A stretch of DNA of 64,000 bases from Streptomyces achromogenes (GCF_030816715.1 NZ_JAUSYH010000001.1:2294001-2358000), one strand, 5' to 3'; positions 47,110-55,503 are shown, numbered from the stretch's first letter. Notes: generated by a model not told the origin, from the letters alone. Made by a program: numbers and translations.

Positions 47110-47364
47110 TCAGGACAACAGGAAGTCCGCCTCTCCCGCCTTCGCTCCCTCGATGAAGGCCGTCATCTCGTCGGTGGTGTAGATCAACGCCGGACCGTCC
47201 GGGTCGGTGGACTGACGGACGGCGATCCGGCCGTCGGCGAGCTTCATCGCCTCCAGGCAGTTCCCGCCGTTCCCGCCGCTCCACGGCTTGTGCCAGCCTT
47301 CGCTGCCCAAGTCCCGCGCGGGCATGCCGTTGTAGACCCGTTTGCGCGGCTTGATGCGATCCAT
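47110..47364 (-). CDS. DUF397 domain protein
   Basis: The 84-residue protein is a typical DUF397 member (WHKPWSGGNGGNCLEAMKL, DGRIAVRQSTDPDGPALIYT, MTAFIEGAK). These small proteins act with an XRE regulator encoded directly upstream and, in several Streptomyces, antagonise or modulate it, in a toxin-antitoxin-like way. Its ATG directly abuts the stop codon of the XRE gene, so translation is coupled. N-terminal 20 residues are a Lys/Arg-rich extension that most members lack. Confidence 0.93.
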   Translation of the reverse strand: MDRIKPRKRVYNGMPARDLGSEGWHKPWSGGNGGNCLEAMKLADGRIAVRQSTDPDGPALIYTTDEMTAFIEGAKAGEADFLLS

Positions 47365-48225
47365 TCACAACTCCTTGCGGAGATCCCGGAGGATCTCCTT
47401 CGTGCGATGTGCTGTAGCGGCCTGCGCCGCCATGCGGTCCATGACCTCGAGGTGGGTCGCCACCTCGGTGCGCGCGTCGAGATAGACCGCGCCGGTCAGG
47501 TACTCGCTGTAGACCATGTCCGGAAGCTCCGGCATGGCGAATCGGAAGAGCACGAAGGGCCCGTACGTGCCCGGGTGCGGCCCGTTCGCGAACGGGGCGA
47601 CCTGCAACGTCACATTCGGCAGCTCCGCGGTCTCGAGCAGTTTGTCGATCTGCGCGCGCATCACCTCCGGGCCGCCGGCTGCGCGGCGCAGGACCGTCTC
47701 GTCCATCACGACCCACAACCGGGGCGCGTCCTCGCGGGTGAGCAGATCCTGGCGTTGTATGCGCAGCGCGACAAGGCGCTCGATGTCCTCCGGCCGGGTC
47801 TGGCCGATCGCGCCGGACTTGAGGACCCCCCGCGCGTAGTCCTCGGTCTGGAGCAGTCCGGGGACGAAGTGGGGCTCGTACTGGCGGATGAGGGCCGCGG
47901 CGCCCTCGAGGCTGACGTGCATCGAGAACCAGCCAGGCAGGACGTCGTGGAAGCGCTGCCACCAGCCCGGCTTGTTGGCGTCCTCGGCGAGCTGGACGAA
48001 GCCCTCGGCCTCCTCGTCGGTGACCCCGTAGGCCTTCAGCAGCAGCTGGAGGTAGGGGATCTTGAGGCTGACCTCCGCCATCTCCATACGGCGGACCGTG
48101 GCGGGCGCGACGCGCAGGATGCCGGCGGCTTCCTCGCGCTTGAGCCCGGCGCGTTCCCGCAGGTCCAGCAGACGCCGACCGAGGACGACCTGTCCGACCG
48201 TCGGCGCGGACCGCGGTTCGCTCAC
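47365..48225 (-). CDS. XRE-family regulator with DUF5753 domain (WhiJ-like)
   Basis: The 286-residue protein has an N-terminal helix-turn-helix (about 15-70, LRERAGLKREEAAGILRVAPATVRRME) and a C-terminal DUF5753 ligand/partner domain (VPGLLQTEDYARGVL, RIQRQDLLTREDAPRLWVVMDE). Members include WhiJ-type proteins that control development. The start is GTG at 48225, with GGAGG six bases upstream. It is followed immediately by its DUF397 partner and divergent from an anti-sigma-type ATPase; the shared promoter region holds a 10-bp repeat array that it may bind. Confidence 0.93.
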   Translation of the reverse strand: MSEPRSAPTVGQVVLGRRLLDLRERAGLKREEAAGILRVAPATVRRMEMAEVSLKIPYLQLLLKAYGVTDEEAEGFVQLAEDANKPGWWQRFHDVLPGWFSMHVSLEGAAALIRQYEPHFVPGLLQTEDYARGVLKSGAIGQTRPEDIERLVALRIQRQDLLTREDAPRLWVVMDETVLRRAAGGPEVMRAQIDKLLETAELPNVTLQVAPFANGPHPGTYGPFVLFRFAMPELPDMVYSEYLTGAVYLDARTEVATHLEVMDRMAAQAATAHRTKEILRDLRKEL

Positions 48226-48342
48226 GCTCCACCTCCACGAAGAGCCCGGCCGGTCGCGCGGGGGCCCACGAGCCCCGCCCCGGCCGGTCCACGAAAGAAT
48301 CCCGACAGCCCTACGGCGCCACTCGAGGACATGTCCCAAGAT

Positions 48343-48402
48343 CTGTACGGATGAGTACGAATGAGTACAGGTGAGTACGGATGAGTACAGGTGAGTGCGG
48401 AT
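48343..48402. repeat. six-unit 10-bp direct-repeat array
   Basis: Six consecutive 10-bp units with consensus GAGTACRGRT (CTGTACGGAT, GAGTACGAAT, GAGTACAGGT, GAGTACGGAT, GAGTACAGGT, GAGTGCGGAT) occupy the divergent promoter region, about 118 bases before the XRE start codon. A 10-bp period puts each unit on the same face of the helix, as for iteron or operator arrays. It is not coding. Confidence 0.9.
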
Positions 48403-48479
48403 CTCCGGCGATCCCGACCGGCGCCGTTCTACGTGCTGTTGCGGAGCAGTGTGCCACGGCCCTCCACCGCGTCACACAG

Positions 48480-48515
48480 CACTCTGCATTTTCCAGAGTG
48501 ACACTTGCCAAGTGT
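48480..48515. promoter_or_regulatory. two adjacent dyads in the HATPase promoter
   Basis: CACTCTG-N7-CAGAGTG (48480-48500) is followed at once by ACACTTG-C-CAAGTGT (48501-48515), 17 bases before the GTG of the ATPase gene. Both are perfect. They are placed as operators or a leader fold over the start region. The rest of the 306-base gap holds the 10-bp array and no gene. Confidence 0.6.
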
Positions 48516-48531
48516 TCACGGCGGGGCGATA

Positions 48532-49494
48532 GTGGCAAGCGTGATTCCGTCCGCGCCCTTAGGAACAGACGCCGCCGCAGGCCGCCCCCAGGGTCTCGGT
48601 GCCAGCGCGGGAGCAGGCCCCGACCAGGCCGCTGCCGAGCGCCGGTTCCGATTCGAACTGGCCGCCCACCCGGGTTCCCCCGCCCAGGCCAGACGCCTGA
48701 CGAGGGCCCGGCTGACGGGCTGGTCGGTGTGCGAGGACACCTGCGACACCGCCGTCCTGGTCGTCTCCGAGCTGGTCACCAACGCGATCGTGCACACCGC
48801 GAGCGACATCGTCGTCTGCGAGCTGCACGACGGCGACGACCTGGTCCGCATAGCCGTGCGCGACCAGGGCTGCGCGCCCGGTGAGCCGCACCCCTCTCCG
48901 CAGCGGCCCGAAGAGGAGCACGGGCGGGGACTGATCCTGGTCGAGGCCCTCTGTCACTCCTGGGGCGCCCAGGAACACGGGCCCGGCCTGCTGGTCTGGG
49001 CCGACCTGCTGCGCAAGGCCGACGTGCCTCGTGACCCGGCCGAACCCTGCAACCGCCTCGACGGCGACACCGCCGCACCGCACCCCTGCGACCTCGGCGG
49101 CCTCCTCGACACCCGGGACGAGTTCCACGACGGCCCCGCACAGCCGTCCGCCGGCCCCGCAGGACCGCGCAACGACCTCGGCTGGGGCGCCCGCCCGAAG
49201 CCGGGGACGGGCGACGACCCGGCTGACGAGAACGAGCCCGCCGAACAGCGAATCCACGCGCCGGGCGGCCCGGCGGCGGCCCGCCCGCACCCCGCGTCCG
49301 GCACGGGCGTCCTGGCCGCCCGGGTCACACCGCAGTGGCAGCACCGCGCGGCCGATCACAACGCCGTCGAGGGCCGCGACGCCCGACACGGCCGGGCGCC
49401 CGGCCGCCCCCCGGCCGCACTCCCGCTCCCGCTCCCGCTCCCGCTCCCGCTCCCCCACCCGCTCGAGCACGGTCGCGAGCGGGGAAGGACGTGA
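48532..49494 (+). CDS. anti-sigma-type HATPase (AbaA/RsbW-like)
   Basis: The 320-residue protein has a GHKL/HATPase_c domain in its first 165 residues: the N-box ELVTNAIVHT, VRDQGCAP and the lid HGRGLILVEALCHSWG. Such single-domain kinases bind anti-anti-sigma factors or act beside XRE-DUF397 pairs in development loci. The last 150 residues are disordered, acidic to Pro-rich and end in five LP repeats encoded by a hexamer repeat. GTG at 48532 (VASVIPSAPLG) has GGGG five bases upstream; GTG 48541 is an alternative. It overlaps the next gene by GTGA. Confidence 0.85.
   Translation: MASVIPSAPLGTDAAAGRPQGLGASAGAGPDQAAAERRFRFELAAHPGSPAQARRLTRARLTGWSVCEDTCDTAVLVVSELVTNAIVHTASDIVVCELHDGDDLVRIAVRDQGCAPGEPHPSPQRPEEEHGRGLILVEALCHSWGAQEHGPGLLVWADLLRKADVPRDPAEPCNRLDGDTAAPHPCDLGGLLDTRDEFHDGPAQPSAGPAGPRNDLGWGARPKPGTGDDPADENEPAEQRIHAPGGPAAARPHPASGTGVLAARVTPQWQHRAADHNAVEGRDARHGRAPGRPPAALPLPLPLPLPLPHPLEHGRERGRT
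49420..49455 (+). repeat. CTCCCG hexamer repeat in the HATPase tail
   Basis: Five perfect CTCCCG units plus a partial sixth encode alternating Leu-Pro residues near the C-terminus of the HATPase. Confidence 0.9.
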
Positions 49495-49937
49495 GCCCCG
49501 GCCCCGGCCGGGCCCCGGTGCGCACGCTCGACACACTGGTGCGCCTGCGCCGCGGACCGGGCAGCCCGCCCGGCGCCGCACCCCCGCGCCGGCTCGCCGT
49601 CCCCGAGGGCATGACCGCCCCGCTGGGCTGCGACGCCGTCTCCGTCCCCGCCCGGCTGGGCCCGCCGCTGATGTCACGGCTGCCGCGCATCGGCTGTGTC
49701 TACGCCGACCAGGCGCACTGGTGGTGGCTGGTCCCCGCGGACTCCGACTACGCGCTGGAATGGCCCGCGCCCGCGCAGTACACCACCGGCGCGCTCCTGA
49801 CGGACTCCCCGCAGGTCCCCGGTCTCCTCCACCGACCGGACGGCACCCTGCCGTACACCCCGCCGATACCCCTGTACCTGGCCCTGTGCCGCCTCACGGG
49901 CACGACGCCCTCCTGGTCGCGGCCGATCAGCGCCTGA
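49491..49937 (+). CDS. uncharacterised protein coupled to the HATPase
   Basis: The 148-residue protein starts GTG at 49491, overlapping the stop of the HATPase by GTGA and preceded by GGAAGG. Its N-terminal 40 residues are basic and Pro-rich; residues 55-135 look globular with several Trp (DQAHWWWLVPADSDYALEWP, then YTTGALLTDSP). No family is recognised. The coupling and the strand suggest it acts together with the HATPase; similar small ORFs occur after HATPase genes in other Streptomyces, as far as I recall. Confidence 0.65.
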   Translation: MSPGPGRAPVRTLDTLVRLRRGPGSPPGAAPPRRLAVPEGMTAPLGCDAVSVPARLGPPLMSRLPRIGCVYADQAHWWWLVPADSDYALEWPAPAQYTTGALLTDSPQVPGLLHRPDGTLPYTPPIPLYLALCRLTGTTPSWSRPISA

Positions 49938-50091
49938 GCGACGCCTTCCCGACCCCGGGCGAGCGGCCGTCATGACCGCCGACCAGGCGCACGCCCGCGC
50001 GTGCCGTCTCCCTCCTCCTGCGCCCTGCCCTCGGGCCTCCTCCTCCCGCGATAGTGGCCGTCGTCCGCGATCGCGACCGGGGAGGCCGACG

Positions 50092-52209
50092 GTGGGACAG
50101 GCACGACGGGCGGCGGAGGCGCCGCAGGCGGGGCACGGGGCGAGGGAAGGACAGGCGCGGGGCAAGCAGCGCGAGAAGAACACCAGGGGAGAGGGACAGA
50201 AGGAACCGGAGGAACGGGAGGAACAGGAGGGGCGCGAAGATCAGGAAGGGCACGAACGGCCGGAGGCTCAGGGGGCGCGGCCCGACGAGCGGGACGTCTC
50301 CGAGTCGGAGCGGCTGCTGTTCGGCGGACCGCTCCGCTACGACACGGGCTGGAACCAGCACCAGGACGCCTTCCTGGAGCTCAACTTCCGGGCCATGGTG
50401 ACCCGCCTGCCGTCCCTGCTCACCGCCACCCTCCGTCTGGCCCGGCAGGCCGACCCGCGAGCCGCCCGCATCGTTCTGGCCGCCGAGATCGCCCGGGGCG
50501 CGGCGCAGGCGGTCGGCCTGCTGGCGATGAACGCCGTGCTGGGCAGGCTGATCACCGGCGGCGTGATCGAGGACCGGCTGCGCGGCGCCGCCCCCGCGCT
50601 GGCCCTGATGGCCGCGGTGCTCCTGCTCGCGGCGCTGTTGAGGGCCGCGTCGACGTACGCCACCGGGCGGCTGGAGCCCAAGGTGGAGCGGGTGGCGACG
50701 GAGCTGTATCTGGAGCGGGCGGCCGCGGTCGAGCTCGCCGCGATCGAGGACCACGCCTTCCACAAGCTGCTGGACACCGCGCAGTACGGAGCCCGCTCCA
50801 GCCGCTACATGATCAGCCACGGCACGCGCGTGGTGAACGCGCTGATCTCGCTGATCGCCTCGGCCGGCGTCCTGACGGTGCTGCATCCGCTCCTGCTGCC
50901 CCTGCTGGTGACGATGACCCTGCCCAGCGCTTGGAGCGCCCTGACGAACGCCCGGCGCCGCTACGAGTCCTTCCACACCTGGGTGCAGCACGCGCGCGCG
51001 GGGCACCTCATCGCGAGTCTGCTCACCGAGCCGGCGGCGGCGCCCGAGATCCGCGTCCACGGGGTCGGTCCGTTCCTGCTGCGGCACTTCCGCGCGATGT
51101 CGGAGACCGCCGAGGCGGAACAGGCCCGGCTGGCCCGGCTCGCCGCCCGCACCGGACTGGTCGCGGCGACCTGGACAGGGGTGGCCACACTGGCCACATA
51201 CGCCACGCTCGGCGGACTGCTGTTCACCGGGACGATGGCGCTGGCGGTGGCGGGGACGGCCGTCATCGCGATCCGCAGCGGTTCGGCGAGCCTCAACACC
51301 CTGGTCCTGGAGGTCAACCAGCTGCACGAGGAAGCCTTGTTCGTGGGCGATCTGCAGCGGCTGTACGTCGAGGCGGCCGAACGGGCGATCCCGGTGGGCG
51401 GCGTGGCCCTCCCGGAGGATCCGCGCGAGATCCGCTTCGAGAACGTCACGTTCGGCTATCCGGGCGAGTCGGCACGCCCCGCCCTGGACGACGTCACCCT
51501 CTCGCTCCCGCTGGGCCGGATCATCGCGCTGGTCGGCGAGAACGGCTCCGGCAAGACGACGCTGGTGAAACTGCTGGCCGGGCTGTACAAGCCGGACGGC
51601 GGACGGATCCTGTGGGACGGTGTGGACGCCGCCGAGGCGGACCGCCACCGACTCGCCGAGCGGATCGCGATGGTGGCGCAGGACTTCAAACGGTGGCCGT
51701 TCACGGCCCGGGTCAACATCGCCGTCGGGTGTTCCGCCGCGCCGTTGACCGAGGAACGGCTGGCCGCCTCGATCGCGGAGGCCGGGGCCGGGGAGGTCGT
51801 CGCGGATCTGCCGCGCGGTCTGGACACCCTGCTCGCCCGGCACTTCAGCGGCGGACACGAGCTGTCCGGCGGCCAGTGGCAGCGCCTGGGCATCGCACGG
51901 GCGGCGTACCGGCGCGGACGCATCCTGATCGTGGACGAGCCGACGGCGGCCCTGGACGCCCGGGCCGAGCTGGAGGTCTTCGAGAAGATCCGCGCGCTGG
52001 CCGGCAACGGTCAGACGGTCGTCCTGATCACCCATCGGCTGGCGTCTGTCCGGCACGCCGACCTGGTGCACGTCCTCGACCAGGGCCGGCTGGTGGAGTC
52101 CGGGACACCGGACGAGCTGCTGGCGGGCGGGGGCGTCTACGCCGAGTTGTACGCGCTGCAGGCCGAGCAGTTCACGGTGCAGACTCCGGCCCGGTCCCCG
52201 TCGGCCTGA
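50092..52209 (+). CDS. ABC exporter, fused membrane and ATPase domains
   Basis: The 705-residue half-transporter has a membrane domain with about six helices (roughly 90-370) and a C-terminal ATPase: Walker A GENGSGKTT, signature LSGGQWQR, Walker B ILIVDEPTAALD and the H-loop ITHRLASV. It should dimerise and export a peptide, lipid or drug. The start was set at GTG 50092, because GGGGAGG lies six bases upstream; ATG 49972 would add 40 residues of unlikely composition. The first 75 residues are a highly charged Glu/Arg/Gln-rich extension, unusual in this family. Confidence 0.9.
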   Translation: MGQARRAAEAPQAGHGAREGQARGKQREKNTRGEGQKEPEEREEQEGREDQEGHERPEAQGARPDERDVSESERLLFGGPLRYDTGWNQHQDAFLELNFRAMVTRLPSLLTATLRLARQADPRAARIVLAAEIARGAAQAVGLLAMNAVLGRLITGGVIEDRLRGAAPALALMAAVLLLAALLRAASTYATGRLEPKVERVATELYLERAAAVELAAIEDHAFHKLLDTAQYGARSSRYMISHGTRVVNALISLIASAGVLTVLHPLLLPLLVTMTLPSAWSALTNARRRYESFHTWVQHARAGHLIASLLTEPAAAPEIRVHGVGPFLLRHFRAMSETAEAEQARLARLAARTGLVAATWTGVATLATYATLGGLLFTGTMALAVAGTAVIAIRSGSASLNTLVLEVNQLHEEALFVGDLQRLYVEAAERAIPVGGVALPEDPREIRFENVTFGYPGESARPALDDVTLSLPLGRIIALVGENGSGKTTLVKLLAGLYKPDGGRILWDGVDAAEADRHRLAERIAMVAQDFKRWPFTARVNIAVGCSAAPLTEERLAASIAEAGAGEVVADLPRGLDTLLARHFSGGHELSGGQWQRLGIARAAYRRGRILIVDEPTAALDARAELEVFEKIRALAGNGQTVVLITHRLASVRHADLVHVLDQGRLVESGTPDELLAGGGVYAELYALQAEQFTVQTPARSPSA

Positions 52210-52298
52210 CACCCCTCACCGGCGGCCGCCCCGGTCACCGGCGGGCCGGCATCGGGCCGCCGGCCACCGGCCGCCGACCGGGGCACCGGCCGGCTGCC

Positions 52299-52475
52299 TC
52301 ACCGCGTGGCGTCGACGCTGCGGACGACCACCAGGAACGTGTCCGTGGCGAGGTCCATGACGACCTCGGCGGCCATGCCCTCCATGCGCCGCGCGTGCGC
52401 GAACTCCTCCGCGGGCCACGACCCGCGCGGGCCGCCCGCGGGAAAGCGCTCGAGCACGGTTCGCCCGTTCACCAT
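52299..52475 (-). CDS. small conserved hypothetical protein
   Basis: A 58-residue protein with a strong ribosome-binding site (GGAGG, seven bases before the ATG at 52475). Sequence shows an amphipathic strand-helix pattern (RFPAGGPRGSWPAEEFAHAR, then DLATDTFLVVVRSV). No family is recognised. It is convergent with the ABC exporter gene and its coding-like codon use supports it as real. Confidence 0.65.
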   Translation of the reverse strand: MVNGRTVLERFPAGGPRGSWPAEEFAHARRMEGMAAEVVMDLATDTFLVVVRSVDATR

Positions 52476-52790
52476 CTCGCACCTCCGATCAGCGTCGTAC
52501 TTGTAGGAGTTAACGCTCCACGGAGGCCGATCGCCTCGCCCGGTTGCGGGACTGAGACATAGGTGACACGCGTTGGGTGCGGAGTGTGAGAATCCGGTCA
52601 CCTGCCGAGCATCCCCGGCACCTTGCGTGTCAGCAGTCGTACGCGCCGTGACGGCGGACAGTCGTACGCGCCATTACGGCGGACGAGAACCGGGGGACCG
52701 TCCACCCGTGCGCGCTCAGCCCGCACAGCCGGCCTCCCACCACCGACGGGCCGTCCGGTCGTCCGGAACTCCTCGCCGTCGCGGAGATCC
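52476..52790. other. 315-base gap with a 25-bp tandem duplication
   Basis: Two nearly identical 25-bp units (52634-52658 and 52659-52683, CAGTCGTACGCGCC then GTGACGGCGGA or ATTACGGCGGA) lie in the gap between the 58-residue gene and the FUSC gene. GGAG-TTAACG-CTCC, a short dyad, lies upstream of the small gene. No coding region is supported. Confidence 0.6.
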
Positions 52791-54806
52791 TCAGCCCGGG
52801 GCGGACAGGTTCGCCCGCGTCGCGGAAGGCAGGGAAGGCGCCGGGCCGGGCAGCCCCACCCGTGCGCTGCCCGCCGCGAGTTCGCCGAGGAGCTCGGTGA
52901 GGCGTTTCCGGTGCCGGGTGGTGAGCCGTCCCGTGTCGTCGAGGTGGACCGCGCAGGCGGTGGCCGTGTCGACGAGCCGTTCCAGGACGGCGGCGACCTC
53001 GTCCGTGCCCTTCGAGTGCCGGGCGAGCGCGGGCAGTTCGTGGGCGGCGAGAGCGATGGCGGTGCGAGCCTCGGAAAGCGTGCGGTAGGCCTCCCGGCGC
53101 AGCGTCCAGCGGACGGAACGGTCGTCGGAGCCGCCGAGAACCGAGCCGTCGTCGGAACCGCCGAGTACGGAGGTTCCGAGAACCGAGCCGCCGTCCGACC
53201 CGCCGAGTACAAAGGTGCCGGGAACCAAGCCGTCGTCGGAACCGCCGAGGACGTGGGCGAGGTAGGCGTAGGCGGCGTCCGCGGCCGTGGCGAGTTGGGC
53301 GCGCACCTGCCCGCCGCGCTCCGCCGGCATCGGCAGATGCCCGACGATCAGCACGATCGCGCAGGCCAGCAGGGTCTCCACGATCCGGCTGACCGAGGCC
53401 TGCGGCTCCCCGCCCACCATCACCAGCGCCAGCACGAGGACGGTGGCAACGGCGGTCTGCGCGGCGAAGTGCCGGGTGGCGACCGGTATCAGCGCACCGC
53501 ATACGGCGACCAGCGCGACCAGTCCCTCCGGCCGGGGCAGCACGGCGGCGAAGCCGGCGAAGAGCAGCGCACCGAGCACGGTCCCCGCCGCCCGGCAGAG
53601 GACCCGGGACACCAGGGGCCCGAGGTCGGGTTTCACCAGGAAGACGGCCGTGGCGGGCAACCAGTACCAGTGCGGGTGCCGCCCGTACCCGTGCGAGTGG
53701 TACAGGGCCTGGGCGACGGCGACGGCGGCGCCGAAGGACAGCGCGACCCGCAGCCCGTACTCGCGGCCGCCCGCCCCGAACGCGGCGCGCAGCAGGTCGC
53801 GTGCGCCGCGCCGCCGGGTGTGCAGATCGCTTCCACGCCCCTGGTCGAAGGCGTCGGCGGCGTGCAGCAGGGCGTCGTCGAGGGCGCGCAGCGCGGGGGC
53901 GGACCGGGAGGGCGCCGGCAGCGGGCCGGTGGGCGCGTTCCGGCGTACGGCGTCGGCGAGCCGGCGGGGTCCGACGGAGGCCCGGTCCGAGAGCGGTTCC
54001 CCGGTCCAGGCCAGCGCGGTCGCGGCCTCGGCGAGCGGCAGTGCGGCGCCGTACTGCGCGTGCAGCCGCCGCTCGGCCGCGGAGCCCGCCCGGCGGCGCA
54101 GCCGGGGCCCGGCCAGGGCGTCCTGGGCATGGTCGAGGGCGGCGGTGAGCGCGGCCCGGCGCTCGGTGGCGCGCCCCGTGCCGACGGTGTCGAGCAGCTC
54201 CGCGACGGCGTCGTAGACGCGGGCCACCGCGTCCCGCTCCCCGTCGAAGCGGAAGTCGCCGGCCAGCGCGCCCGGCGTGGGCAGGGCGAGCCGCAGTGCC
54301 AGCAGCCACCCCGCCCCCGCGAGGTAGGCGAGGGCACGCGTCCATCCCGCCTCCGGCAACGGCATCCCGGCCCCGACCGCCGCGCCGACCAGCAACTGCG
54401 TACCCGCCGCGGAGGCGACCGGCCCGATCGCGCTCATCCCGCCGGCGACGAGCCCGAGGCCGGTCAGGACCGCCGTCAGCGCGACGGCCCCCAGCCGGTC
54501 CCCGCCGTACGTGCCGACGACCAGTCCGGCCGCCCCGGCGAACGCGGGCGCCCCCAGCCGCTTGACGGAGGCACGCCGGCTGCCGGGCCGGTCGTTGATC
54601 CCGGCGAGCATGGCGGCGATGGCGGCGACGACCCCGAGGGAGATCTGGCCGGCGAGCAGGGCGGCCAGGAGAAGGGGGCCGGCCGACAGCGCTCCGCGGG
54701 TGACCGCGCTCCACGGCACCGGCCCGCGCTGGGTGCGCAGGGCGTGGGAGAGCCAGGGCGGCAGAACGGCATGTGCGCGAGCGGGAATGTGCGGGCGCGG
54801 GAACAC
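52791..54806 (-). CDS. FUSC-family membrane protein (aromatic-acid exporter type)
   Basis: The 671-residue protein has two blocks of about five to six membrane helices each (residues about 40-175 and 355-490) with cytosolic segments between, as in FUSC/YccS/AaeB-type proteins that extrude aromatic acids. The second block contains the family motif YWLPATAVFLVKPDLG. After it, residues about 516-562 are a repeat-rich acidic loop (GGSDDGSVLG-type). The start is GTG at 54806 with AGGAG four bases upstream. It stands alone; substrate is unknown. Confidence 0.85.
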   Translation of the reverse strand: MFPRPHIPARAHAVLPPWLSHALRTQRGPVPWSAVTRGALSAGPLLLAALLAGQISLGVVAAIAAMLAGINDRPGSRRASVKRLGAPAFAGAAGLVVGTYGGDRLGAVALTAVLTGLGLVAGGMSAIGPVASAAGTQLLVGAAVGAGMPLPEAGWTRALAYLAGAGWLLALRLALPTPGALAGDFRFDGERDAVARVYDAVAELLDTVGTGRATERRAALTAALDHAQDALAGPRLRRRAGSAAERRLHAQYGAALPLAEAATALAWTGEPLSDRASVGPRRLADAVRRNAPTGPLPAPSRSAPALRALDDALLHAADAFDQGRGSDLHTRRRGARDLLRAAFGAGGREYGLRVALSFGAAVAVAQALYHSHGYGRHPHWYWLPATAVFLVKPDLGPLVSRVLCRAAGTVLGALLFAGFAAVLPRPEGLVALVAVCGALIPVATRHFAAQTAVATVLVLALVMVGGEPQASVSRIVETLLACAIVLIVGHLPMPAERGGQVRAQLATAADAAYAYLAHVLGGSDDGLVPGTFVLGGSDGGSVLGTSVLGGSDDGSVLGGSDDRSVRWTLRREAYRTLSEARTAIALAAHELPALARHSKGTDEVAAVLERLVDTATACAVHLDDTGRLTTRHRKRLTELLGELAAGSARVGLPGPAPSLPSATRANLSAPG
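53118..53262. repeat. in-frame degenerate repeats in the FUSC gene
   Basis: Four imperfect units of about 24-45 bp with core CCGCCGAG-A-ACCGAGCC (plus-strand view) encode VLGGSDDGS-like peptides between the last membrane segment and the C-terminal helical domain. Confidence 0.75.
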
Positions 54807-55125
54807 GGAGCTCCTGTCGGGGCGAGGGCGGGGTGCGCCTTCGGGCGACGGTGGCCGGGGCGGTCAGCGGTGAGCTGCGGTGTCCACGGTAGGTGGTGGT
54901 TCTGTGCGAAGCGGGGCCGTTGCGTTGCGACGAGGTGACGGCTGCGACCGATCCCGGGTTCTTTATGAACGCAACGCCCGAAGAGCGCCTCTGGTACCGA
55001 AACGGGGCGTCCCGTCCGATCCACCCGCTCCTCCCGCCGGGCGGGGCGCACGGGCGGGGCGCACCGCGCCGGCGTCGTCGTCGACCCTCACGCGCACGGC
55101 CTTGCCTGCGTCGTGCCGGTCAGCA
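54807..55125. other. 319-base gap without a recognised gene
   Basis: The strip carries the FUSC ribosome-binding site and probably its promoter at the left. A plus-strand frame (54967-55144) gives an Arg-rich peptide with no recognisable pattern, and a minus-strand frame reads Arg/Ala-rich sequence; neither has a good ribosome-binding site. Nothing else is seen. Confidence 0.5.
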
Positions 55126-55503
55126 TCACCACAGGTTCTGGTGACGGTGGCGGGTCGGCGGATGGTCCAGTTCCTCGGCCTCGGCGAGGAGAGCGCCGGG
55201 CGGAGCCGCACGCAGACGGTTGCGGGCGGTCGAGCGGAAAACGGCCAGGGCCGCGCGGGCACGCCGCTCGTAAGGGCCGTCGACCTTCTCGTTCAGGCTC
55301 CGGGGGAAGGTGTGGGCGCGGAACGCCCGGACCAGCAGTACGGGCGTCGGACGTCGCCCCTCACGCCGCGCACGGGTCAAGTCCGCGGCGCGGTAACGGA
55401 GTTCCGCGAGACGGTGCCCGGTGACGAGGTGCCCGCCCCCGACCGGCAGGTCAAGGGGCTCGACGCGATGCCGGGGAGGGACGTGATGGACGGTTCGGGA
55501 CAT
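55126..55503 (-). CDS. uncharacterised basic small protein
   Basis: The 125-residue Arg/His-rich protein starts with SRTVHHVPPRHRVEPL, continues LAELRYRAADLTRARREGRRPTPV, and ends in a His-rich tail. AGGAGG lies six bases before the ATG, so translation seems certain. The basic composition suggests nucleic-acid binding, but no family is recognised. Upstream of it, on the same strand, lie a 14-codon reading frame and a CGCCGG-loop-CCGGCG hairpin, which together look like a leader. Confidence 0.65.
   Translation of the reverse strand: MSRTVHHVPPRHRVEPLDLPVGGGHLVTGHRLAELRYRAADLTRARREGRRPTPVLLVRAFRAHTFPRSLNEKVDGPYERRARAALAVFRSTARNRLRAAPPGALLAEAEELDHPPTRHRHQNLW

Noticed and set aside
48361-48400. 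The 10-bp array as a coding sequence
   Set aside because: In-frame reading gives short stop-broken peptides (TGA in most frames), and a 10-bp unit cannot keep one reading frame.
49972-50091. ATG 49972 as start of the ABC exporter
   Set aside because: The extra 40 residues have non-protein-like composition, and GGGGAGG is ideally placed for GTG 50092.
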